A DNA stretch of 64,000 nt from positions 310,001 through 374,000 of the forward strand of contig JARWMV010000009.1 in NCBI GenBank assembly GCA_030998015.1, in the 5' to 3' direction. A program made the position numbers and the translations under genes. The notes under the pieces were generated by a model. That model saw only the letters and a list, made by a program, of their open reading frames with translations. It was not told the origin of the DNA and searched no databases. This document shows, in pieces, positions 33,290 to 42,870 of this stretch (within the stretch, counting starts at the first letter, position 1; each line of letters begins with the position of its first letter). This DNA comes from Ceratorhiza oryzae-sativae (lineage: Eukaryota > Basidiomycota > Agaricomycetes > Cantharellales > Ceratobasidiaceae).

Positions 33290-36046
33290 ATGCATTTCTG
33301 GGCTCTCCTTGTGCTGCCCACTACTTATTTGCTCTCGTGCCTCGGGCCCGTGACCCGTGTGCAAATATTGCGGGAAAGGCATGGGTAAAGCCTTCAGAGC
33401 TCACCGCGTGCTTGTCCTATTTTCCTTTTAACGCTACCCTAAGGAACAACGTACGTATTTATCTCAAAAATCCTCATTATCATCTGAACCCTGTCTCTCT
33501 CGATACGTCTAGGTTGCGGATGTGTTAGCAGGACGTTTGCTCAGTTTCATACCTCGACCTCGTTCCATATACATATGGCTGATCCTTATACCGACGACAC
33601 AGTGGACCTGATTGCAGAGATGAATCGCATCAAACGCACCACCTATAAGAGCGATTGTGAGTTTCTCTTCGTCATGGTTCATTCACCGTATTGACGATTC
33701 TCGCAAAGTCGAGGTTCACCAAGAGTAAGACAAACCCTCGCGAGGCTTCGCTACTTCAGATATTCATGGTTATTATTCAGTGTTTCCCAACAGGTCAAAC
33801 GACTTGGGGACGGTCACGCAAATTATGTGAACTATTGCTGTAAGCAACATAATCAATCACCATTCCGTATCATTCTAACTAAGAATACCCCTAGACGACT
33901 CTGTTTATGTCACATATCTACCTTTCCCTATCGCCCCTCTGGTTACTCCGAAAGCACCTAACGTCCAGAACATCTATATTGTCCCTGAAGCCTATGAGAT
34001 TGTCAAGTCTGCCTTCGGGGCTGATGCGATTAAGCTTTGGCAATCCGCCCTCGGCCGTAGTCTTACCAACGTAAGTATCAAACTTCCCGATCAATGGATG
34101 CTTTATACATCTCTTTAGTTCAACGGAGCTCGTGTGGTCTCGATTAACGGCCAAGATCCATGGACCTATATCGACAACCTTGCTGCTCACTCTGGGAAAT
34201 ACCAGGCTCGCACCACTCGCCAAAATGGATTCTTCGCTTCCTATAAAGGGCATTACTATCTTCCCGGAGACTTTGCTCAGCTCACCTTGCCCCCCAAAAC
34301 CGATACAATTACTCTCACCCTGATTCGAAACGGAGCAACCGCACAGGAAACATATAAAGTCCCCTACCTTTCCAGACTCGGATCGGCCAGCGATACCTTT
34401 ACCGACGCCAAATCATTTTGGGCAAAGAACTGCCGGCCTACTGCTTCAACCAATGGCTCGCCATTTCGAGTTTCTCCGACCCCAGATTCGCCGGACGGTA
34501 AGGTGGGGACTCAACTCACAGTAGAGGATCCATACAGTCGCCCTGCGCGATTCCAATCTGATCCGATTCGACCCCAAATCGAGGACGGGAAGTGGTTGGC
34601 TGTCTCTAGTATTGTGAATGATGGTCCACAGGACGATATCAAGCTACCATCGAGCTTGAATCCATCCGGGAGTGTGAACGAGGTCGGACCGATGTCCTGG
34701 TATATGCTAGGTGATGGAAAGACGGCGGTGCTTCAGCTCTCGTCATTTTCGGGAGAAAAGCTCCGAAGTAGGTACTTGTCAAACACACCTGAGCATGTTG
34801 ACTAATGCAAATCGATAGCTCTCCAGGCGGGTGTCTTGGATGGTGTCAAGCAGGTCAAAGCCAAAGGTGCCACTAGGCTACTAGTTGATCTCGTAGGCGA
34901 ACCTAAATCTTTTGACTCATGCATCATTAAAATAAGCTATAGAGTAACAACGGTGGAGGGGCCATATGTCTTGCAGCGTGGTTACACCGAGTTGTACGTT
35001 GAACCACACCTTACCTGATCTGATCCTGAAGGCTCACCGGGACGGGCAAGCTCGCTGGACCCCAGCCCGGTATTAACATACAGCCCGGGCTCGATGGTAG
35101 CGTTCGTGCCCAAAGCTTGCCGCAAAAAATTGTGGCGAAAATAGTGGCAAATAACGCTGGCGCGGATCCATTAATGGTATCACTTTATAACCGTAAGTTT
35201 ATGAGCACACCATTTCAACGTTCAAAATTTAATGGATCGTTCTGAATATAGCGCGCCGCTGGAAGGGTACCAATGGAAAGACATTCGCCGCGGACTTTAA
35301 TTGGCTTAATCCTGCCATTGGCGTACAGGCTAACGGCGTTTCCGACAGGTTTTCTCAAAAGTATGCTGCGGACAGATCGTTTCTCCCAAGCTTTCTAACA
35401 GCCTTGCGTCTAGAATCGGCGATATATGCCTTCCTTTCAGTCTTACTGCGCCCACGACCAAGCCATTCGAATTTAAGAACATTGCGATCATGACCAACGG
35501 ACGATGTGCTTCGTCTTGCAGTTTATTCAGCATAACGATGGCCATAAAGTACAGGGTTAAAACTATCGTCGTGGGGGGACGACAGGGTACGACTCAGCAG
35601 TATTGCGGCATGGTTGGTGGTGAATCGACGAATCTGGTAACCATGGATAGCGAGGTCAAGACTTTTGGATTGAAGAAGGACCCTCTTGCGCCACCGGACT
35701 TTCTCACCAATAGTTATCAAGGCAAGTTACTATTGGCTTTTTTTGATGGTAGAGTCTGAGTCCGATTTATCATAAAGGGATCACCTGGAAGCTTGACTGG
35801 TCGATCCTGGATCCCAACTCATTTGAAGAGTTCAAGGCGCACCCAGCACAACTTAGTGAGTATCGGTTGGCTTGTGCGAAAATCGTCGCTAACAACGCAC
35901 TTGTACCAGCATTCCCGCTGTTGCCAAGCACGTATGTCCCGTTCATATTCCTAGGCTATATGCTGTAACTCATACCACCTTGCTCTAGTGTTAACAATCC
36001 GATGGCGTTATGGAAAGATGTTAGCAAACGGCTCTGGCCGAATTAG
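33290..36046 (+). CDS. Secreted S41-type peptidase, tandem copy 1
   Basis: Family resembling peptidase S41 (tail-specific protease-like). Fourteen exons: 33290..33450, 33513..33656, 33709..33724, 33781..33839, 33895..34070, 34119..34767, 34819..34892, 34943..34993, 35051..35192, 35252..35360, 35414..35721, 35778..35855, 35910..35931, 35989..36046. Features: N-terminal hydrophobic leader, conserved WVKPSELTACLSYFPFNATL, a central domain, a DL|SNNGGGAICLAAWLHR block (S41-like), and NIAIMTNGRCASSC, whose Ser is the likely nucleophile; Lys in MAIKYRVKTIVVGG may be its partner. The intron after exon 11 has a GC donor. Exons 1 and 2 are each one base shorter than in copy 2, which breaks the frame in the leader and at GATGTGTTAGC. 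Exons 3-14 keep phase. Either a decayed 5' end or sequence errors. Confidence 0.7.
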
Positions 36047-37247
36047 GGTTGATTGTCAGAGCACTATGGACTGGACATTTAGGGAGCAGAAAGGGACTCT
36101 TTTACAACCGTTTAGCTGAATGATAATGTATTCCCCCTGAGAGTAATAATATTCACCTCCTCTTGCAACCGCTCGAGTTCGATTAGCGTCAGAGCAGCGA
36201 TCTTCGATTGTGCCTAGCCATGGAAGACAAACTATCAGTTCTCTCGACGACGATCGACTGTCGGTTGGGCTTTGATTCATAAGGTTTTGGGTGCCGACCT
36301 GGCGCCGAGGGGGTGATGCCATTCCCGAGTCGATTTCGAATGAAAATACCCTTGTAATTATTTAAATATGGTGTAATCGAACTTTTATGTGCAGAACGCC
36401 TTGAACTTGCAGAATAGGCTGGATCCTTCATACCTCACCGGAAACCCGCTACCAAACTGAAAATCTGCCACTGGCTACCCGAATATAGTAATGACCGGGC
36501 GCATACCACATTTGCTAATCACGGTATTTTATTTGGCCGGTCTACCGTGTAACCACCTGCCAGCCTATCGGACCGACTGCCGGGCGTTGTGCGGATAACT
36601 GGGATTTTTTTGTTTTACTCATTTCAGCCAATAGCATTAATGTTTGATACCATTTTCTCAACTCTAATGGCATCTGGGAAGCCGGAACACAAAGTCACCA
36701 GCATATTGAGGACATTGACGATCATTAGTGGAGAAAATAGTAGCTGGAGACTGTGGGGCTCCAGCCTCATATGCGACGACATCAGGAACGGTTCACAGAG
36801 CACAGCCTTATGCCTCCTAACCGGGACAAGTGTCTCTGGAAATAACATGCGGGCAAATCACGTGCTCGGGCAGTCGGGTCCCGTTCCGGACCGGTTGCCT
36901 GATTCCTCTTGGTCACTACTCTCTCGTTGGCCTTGTGCTCATCGCCTTGTCGGTATGCCGCTGTCCACACACCCGTGGGCTCAAGCTGAGGCGCATATGG
37001 GTCTATTTTCTTCGATTCAGTTCAATTTCAATAACTGCCATGGAACCCACGCTCGTTGTGCTTCCATCGGTCCACGCATCTCACGGTACATTAATTCGAC
37101 CCAGTGACCGTACGGCACCTTAGCGTAACATTTCAGCCGCGCTTCCATGGGCTCCCTTTGATTCGGATTAACATTCTTACCAGCAACCGAGTTCTATAAA
37201 GTCACTGCTCATTCCGCCAAGGCTGAGTTCCTCAACTAGCTCTTACC
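36047..37247. other. Spacer between S41 tandem copies
   Basis: No gene. The 3' flank of copy 1 to about 36430 is similar to the DNA on both sides of the LINE insertion after copy 2. GAGTTCGATTA (36175-36185) corresponds to the LINE target site. The stretch 36430-36830 has no counterpart that I can see; after it the copy-2 promoter begins. Confidence 0.5.
37195..37200 (+). promoter_or_regulatory. TATA box of S41 gene 2
   Basis: TATAAA, 48 bp before the start codon at 37248, in the same context as the box before copy 1. Confidence 0.6.
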
Positions 37248-39979
37248 ATGCGTTCCTGGGCTCTGCTCGGGCTGCCTGTCGCTACTTTAGCTCTTGTGCC
37301 TCGCGCGCAGGATCCATGTGCAAAAATTGCGGGAAAGACATGGGTAAAGCCTTCAGAGCTCACCGCGTGCTTGTCCTATTTTCCCTTTAACGCTACCCTG
37401 AGGAACAACGTACGTATTTATCTTAAAAATCCTCATTATCATCTGAACCCTTGCTCTCTCGATACGTCTAGGTTGCGGATGTCGTTAGCAGGACGTTTGC
37501 TCAGTTTCATACCTCGACCTCGTTCCATATACATATGGCTGATCCTTATACCGACGACACAGTGGACCTGATTGCAGAGATGAATCGCATCAAACGCACC
37601 ACCTATAAGAGTGATTGTGAGTTTCTCGCCCTCATGGTGAATTCACAACTGTACTGACGCTTCTTACAAAGTCGAGGTTCACCAAGAGTAAGGCAGCCCC
37701 TTGTCATCCTTCGCTTCTGCAGATATTCACGATGGTTGTATAGTGTTTCTCTACAAGTCAAACGACTAGGAGATCTCCATGCGAGATATCTCAACTATTG
37801 CTGTAAGCATCATATTAAGCGACTGGTCCGTAGATTTCTAACCAACAACACTTCCAGACGACTCCGTTTATGTTACATATCTGCCTTTCCCTATCTCCGT
37901 TCTAGCTACCCCGAATGCCCTTGACGTTCAGAACATATATATTGTGCCTGAAGCCTACGAAGTTGTTTCATCTTATTTCGACGCCGACGCAATCAAGCGT
38001 TGGGAATCTGCAGTTGGCCGTAATCTCACCAATGTAGGTCTTGAAGTTTCCGAGTGGCACGTGTCGGGTAGCCTAAAGGTTTATCTAGTTTAACGGCGCT
38101 CGTGTAGTCTCGATCGACGGCCAAGACCCATGGACTTATATCGATAACCTGGCCGCCCACTCTGGAACATTCCAGGCTCGCACCACCCGCCAGAACGGGT
38201 TCTTCGCGTCTTATCAAGGATATTCCTATCGCCTTGGAGACTTTGCTCAGCTCAGCTTGCCCCCTCCAAGCGATACCATTTCTCACCCTGGTCCGAAACG
38301 GAACAACTGCACAGGAAACGTACAAAGTCCCTTATCTCTCTCGGCTCGGATCAGAGGAGAATACATTTACAGACGCGAAATCGTTTTGGGCAAATAACTG
38401 TCTACCAATTCGTCGACAAACGGCTCGCCCAGTTTGGTTTCCACAGGCCCGGATTCGTCCATGGCCGATGATCCGTACAGCCGCCCGGCCCGATTTCAAG
38501 CCGATCCCATCCGACCTCTGGTGAGGACGGGAAAAGATTAGTGGTGTCGAGTGTGGTCAATGACGGCCCACAGGACGTGGAGCTACCAGGGAGGTTGACC
38601 CCATCCGGGAGTGTGTTCGAAGTTGGCGCAATGTCCTGGTACATGCTAGATGATGGAAAGACAGCGGTGCTTGAGCTGTCATCATTCTCGGCAAGTTCCG
38701 AAGTACGTGCCTAATTGAACTCTTCCGAGCGTGGCGAATTTATCCGGCCTGATAGATTTGCAGCAAGGCGTTTTGAACGGTCTCAGTAAAGTGAAAGCCA
38801 AGGGGGCTACTAGGCTAATAATCGATCTCGTAAGCGACCTTGGCTCACTCGATTATCCCTCACTCATTTGAATGGTAGTCGAATAATAATGGAGGGATCA
38901 TCTGTCTTGCCGCCTGGATGCATCGGGTGGTGTGTTAACTTATGCTCTGCATCGTGCATGAAAACTAAGCTTGACGGTCTAGCTCGCCGGACCCCAGCCG
39001 GGGGTTGATACTCAGCCCGGATTCAACGGCAGCGTTCGTGCCCAAGACTTGCCCCAAAAGATTGTGGCGAAAATATTGTCGAATAGCACTGGGGTAGATT
39101 CAAGCACTTCGTATTATACTCGTGAGCCCATGAACATATCTCCAACTTTGAAAACGGCGTTATTTATTCGGGATATAGCATCCCAATACAAGGACATCAA
39201 TGGGAAGCACTTTGCCGCGAATTTCAACTGGCTCAACCCTCCAATCGGTGTCCAGGCCAACGGCGTACCCGACAAGTTCTCCCAAAGGTGCGTTTCGGGT
39301 CGACTTTTTTTTCTTTCTACCAATTCTGTCTTACACCCCCACACCCAGAACCGGCGATATATGTCTTCCTTTCACTTACACTCCACCTGCGACTCAGCCA
39401 TTCGAGTTTGAGAATATCGCCATCATGAGCAATGGACGGTGTGCTTCGGCTTGCTGTCTGTTTAGCGTTACAATGGCCACAAAGTATAAAATCAAGACCG
39501 TCGTTGTGGGAGGTCGACCGGGCACGACTCAGTCCTATTGTGGTGTCGTTGGTGGACAATCGCTGAATTATGTAACCATGGATAGCGAAGTCAAGACATT
39601 TGGATTGAAGGATGACCCGCTTGCACCACCGGATTTTCTTACCCATAGTTATCAAGGTGGGTGACTATCGGCGCTCGACGGCAGGAGACTCGAGTCTAAT
39701 GTATCGATCAGGAATCAATTGGAAGCTTGCGTGGTCAATCTTGGATCCCAACTCGTTTGAAGAGTTTAAAGCACACCCGGCACAGTTTAGTGAGTATCGA
39801 GTGGCTGGTGCGTGAGTTGTCGCTGACAACACATTTTTATCAGCATTCCCGCTTTTGCCAAGCACGTAAGTCGTGTTCACGCTCCTGCAGTAAATGCTAT
39901 AACTGATATGATTCGTCCTAGCGTCAACAATCCAATGGAATTATGGAAGGATGTTAGTAAACGACTCTGGCCGAACTAG
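37248..39979 (+). CDS. Secreted S41-type peptidase, tandem copy 2
   Basis: Paralogue of copy 1 with the same fourteen-exon plan: 37248..37409, 37472..37616, 37672..37687, 37744..37802, 37858..38033, 38089..38702, 38756..38829, 38879..38929, 38983..39121, 39179..39287, 39349..39656, 39712..39789, 39844..39865, 39922..39979. It begins MRSWALLGLPVATLALVPRA (signal peptide), then WVKPSELTACLSYFPFNATL; SNNNGGIICLAAWMHR, the S41-like block; and NIAIMSNGRCASACCLFSV with the putative catalytic Ser, then ATKYKIKTVVVGG. All exon phases agree except exon 6 (614 nt against 649 in copy 1), which has frame changes near 38280 and 38405. The intron after exon 11 has a normal GT donor where copy 1 has GC. Substrate unknown. 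Confidence 0.7.
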
Positions 39980-40108
39980 AGCCGGCCGTCATGGTACTAT
40001 GGACTCTGGTTTTGTTGAGCAAAAAGGGACTTTTTCTGCATGTTCAATTGAGCGATAGTGTATTCGCTCCGCAAGTGATGTTGTTTATAACCCCACTTGT
40101 AACCACTC

Positions 40109-40121
40109 AAGTTCGATTACT
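40109..40121. repeat. Target-site duplication of the LINE
   Basis: AAGTTCGATTACT at 40109-40121 is repeated at 42610-42622, after the A-run that ends the LINE. A 12-13 bp duplication next to an A tail is typical of target-primed reverse transcription. Confidence 0.85.
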
Positions 40122-40228
40122 ACCCCGTGGCTAGTGTCCCTAGCAAGGAAAAACCTGAGGAAGGCTAGAGCGAAAATTGGAGAAGCGTCGATCAAAGTAA
40201 TTTGGTGCCCTGGGCACTCGGGAATCTA

Positions 40229-40440
40229 CAGTTCGGGACAAAACCGCTCGCAGCAATCAAAGTTCTGACTTCGAATGCTAATAACTTGAGACCCGGCGCA
40301 TGCGACCACATGTATTTAGCACCGTTTGATAGCCTTATATCTCAGCTACAAAATAAATATACATGAAGCATACTTGATTGCGAAACCGCATACATATGAG
40401 CAAAACAATACAAGATGTGCATACGAGCAGTTTTGTCCCC
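40229..40440. repeat. Left long terminal inverted repeat of the mariner element
   Basis: About 212 bp, imperfectly inverted relative to 41624-41835. Its inner end (CGAGCAGTTTTGTCCCC, 40424-40440) is itself an inverted copy of its outer end (GGGACAAAACCGCTCG, 40236-40251), so each arm can fold back. Confidence 0.8.
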
Positions 40441-40468
40441 AAAAATCCAGATATCTGTCCAGAGATAT

Positions 40469-41488
40469 TTAATATGGAATCGCCTTTCCTTTCCTTTTCA
40501 AAACCATAGCCATGCGCCTAGGCATGCTTTCTATAAGCTTTTGGCAGTAGTTTTCGCCAAATTGGTTCCAGACATCCTGGACGCGATCCCATAACTCCAG
40601 GATCCCTGCAGGTGGGGCTTCATACTTGCCTAGGCACCGTTTAAGCTCTGCCCAAAGGTTTTCGATTGGGTTGAGGTCTGGAGAGTTGGCTGGCCACTCC
40701 ATTACCTCAATTTTGTGATCATTGAACCAGTTAAGGCAAACATTTGCCTTATGGGAGCTGGCGTTGTCTTGCTGAAAAATCACCTCTCCAGGCTCCAATC
40801 CCAAGAGCTCAAGGCTTCGTGAAAGCTCATCACCTAAAATCTCCAGGTATAACTCCTTGTTCAAGGTGCGCTCCAAACGACACCCAAAGCCAGTTCCTGA
40901 CCATCCCATACACCCCCAAAACATGAGTGATCCTCCACCAAAATTCGCAGTTGGAACAATCTGCCGATCTGTGAGTGTTTCCCCTTGGCGAGCCCATGTC
41001 CAGTGAATCCCATCTGACCCTAACCGATTGATTTTTGTCTCATCTGACCATAATACCTGTTTCCAGTCCTCCATTGTCCAGTCTTTGTGTGCCTCAGCAA
41101 ATGCAATCCGATCACGGATCTGCTGTGGGGTATGCCTTGGTTTTTTAGTGCCCTTGACTGGCCTTAAACCTGCCCCCTTCAGTGCGCGACGGACAGTTTT
41201 ACAATGTATGGACTGTCCCGTAAGATTGCAGAGCAATTGGGTGGCCTCGCGGGTGGAGACTGAGTTATGGTTGGTTACAAGTCGAACAGCATGGCGAATT
41301 GCTGTTGGATTCAGCTTGCGAGGACGCCCACCCTTTGATTTGCAGAGGTCTGGGCGATACCTAGCACATATTTTTGTAATAGATGCAGATGAAATTGTCA
41401 GTCTAGCTCAAATTTGAGAATGTTTATGCCCAGAATCAAGTAGTGAAAGCATGGAGTCGATTTGATCCTGAGTGAGTGGAGGGGGCAT
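40469..41488 (-). pseudogene. Tc1/mariner transposase with one internal stop
   Basis: A DDE transposase of 339 codons. From the ATG at 41488: MPPPLTQDQIDSMLSLLDSG, then an HTH region with a TGA at 41410-41408 (SQI.ARLTISSASI; CGA to TGA would explain it). A GGRPRKLNP hook is followed by the second HTH. Catalytic motifs are WSDETKINRLG (Asp), FQQDNASSH (Asp) and NPIENLWAELK (Glu); the spacing fits the DD34E type. Downstream of the stop the frame is open for 313 codons to the TAA at 40471-40469. It would be complete but for this single stop, so the copy is young. Confidence 0.9.
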
Positions 41489-41623
41489 ACCTAGATGACT
41501 GGTTTGTTATTGATCTCAAGGCTATATGCGCTATATATGCTATACATAGGCTGCCAAAAACACTGCAGATCGCAAGACTGAGTAGTTTCAAACAGGTAGG
41601 GAAAACATGCAGATTATGAAACT

Positions 41624-41835
41624 GGGGACAAAACTGCTCGCATGTACCTTCTGTTTTGTCTTAAGGTTATCTCTGAGACCACATGATGAAACATGTTACA
41701 TATATATTAATTTTGTAGCTCAGATGTATAGCTATCGAACGGTACTAAATACATGCGGTCTCGTGTGCTAAGTCTCAAGCTATTAGCGTTCAAAGTCAGA
41801 ACTTCGATTGCTGCGAGCAGTTTTGTCCCGAACTG
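41624..41835. repeat. Right long terminal inverted repeat of the mariner element
   Basis: Inverted partner of 40229-40440, estimated at about 80% identity by eye. Inner end GGGGACAAAACTGCTCG; outer end GCGAGCAGTTTTGTCCCG followed by AACTG. Confidence 0.8.
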
Positions 41836-42870
41836 TATGGACACGAACTAGCAGATAAAGAAGCGAAACTGGCGGCCCTTGGGAAAACCTACCCACCACA
41901 CCTCGTCCCCCCCGCCCTCACCTCACGCCCGTTGCTAGGAAACCCGGACTTACTCAAGCGAGCTATTAAGGAAGACAACCAAAAGAAGTCGATACTATAC
42001 TGGCAGAACACCCCCACAGGCACGAAATACCACCTCAAATACCCGCTCCTCTCGCCTTTCGCCTTTCTAGATCACACCCGAAACCTACCTCGCTCAAGGG
42101 CGGTCCTTTTGCTCCGTCTCATCACCGGGCACGTCCAACTCAATCAACACCTCAACCGAATCCAATGTAGCAATACCCCCGATTGTGAACACTGCCCCGG
42201 TCTCCCGGAGACGGTCGCGCACTTTCTTCTACGCTGTCCCCACTACGCCGCAGAGCGATACATCTACCTCGAATCTGCCGATCTAGACATCCTCTCTCTA
42301 GACTACCTTTTCTCTGCTACGGAGGCTCTCCTCCCTCTCTTCGATTTCCTTAAGGCCACAGGCCGTTTTAGTGACACGCTTAGATAGTTTCTCTCTCTCC
42401 TCTCTCTCCGCCTCTCGCTTTCTGCACTACCTACAAGAATTTCCTTATGACCTCACTACTAGAATGCCGTACACAGTCTCTAAACCTACCTAGTTTTTTC
42501 TCTCTCTGTCCCGTCCGTACCTGTCAGGCCTCCCCTGTACTTAGCTCGCACGTCGCACCATAGGGCCTTGCCCCGCAACGACGTTAAATAATACCTGATT
42601 CAAAAAAAAAAGTTCGATTACTGTCCGAGCAGTAATCCTCGATAGTTGTCTACCTAAGAACCGCGACATATCAGCCTTCTCGACAATGATCAGCTATGGC
42701 TCAAGAATTGATTGACGTAGTTTTGAGTGCCAACCTAACGTCGAGGCGATGGTGCTCCTTACAAACTAGTTTCAACTTCCTGCAGCAGGTTGAATGAAAA
42801 TAACTTGGCAAGCATCCAAACACAGTGTTGTATTGGCAGAACTGTTTCGAATAATACAGGCTAAGTTTGC

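Larger units (their letters stand above)
40229..41835 (-). mobile_element. Tc1/mariner DNA transposon with long inverted repeats
   Basis: A 1,607-bp element starting CAGTTCGGGACAAAAC and ending in its reverse complement (one mismatch), flanked by TA (40227-40228 and 41836-41837), the Tc1/mariner target. It carries one transposase gene on the minus strand. It lies within the RNase H codons of the LINE. Confidence 0.93.
40122..42387 (+). pseudogene. LINE ORF2 C-terminus (RNase H and zinc-binding end)
   Basis: Outside the mariner insertion one frame reads KIGEASIKVIWCPGHSGI|YGHELADKEAKLAALG. WCPGHSGI.G.E.AD is the C-terminal motif of RNase H in fungal LINEs. It is followed by a region with HLRLITGHVQLNQHL-type spacing and a Cys/His cluster (CSNTPDCEHCPGLPETVAHF, then LLRCPH), ending at the TAG at 42385-42387. 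Reverse transcriptase is missing through 5' truncation. Once one TA is removed, the two sides of the mariner join in frame at the Ile-Tyr codon pair. Confidence 0.8.
40122..42609 (+). mobile_element. 5'-truncated LINE, split by a Tc1/mariner element
   Basis: A non-LTR retrotransposon 3' end: about 880 bp once the mariner element 40229-41835 and one TA are removed. It has an RNase H-like C-terminal frame, a 3' UTR of about 220 bp and a short A-run (42602-42609). It is flanked by AAGTTCGATTACT duplications. The paralogous position after S41 copy 1 has no insertion. Confidence 0.85.

Noticed and set aside
42412..42600. Pyrimidine-rich stretch (TCTCTC) as a regulatory element
   Set aside because: It lies in the 3' UTR of the LINE fragment and needs no separate explanation.
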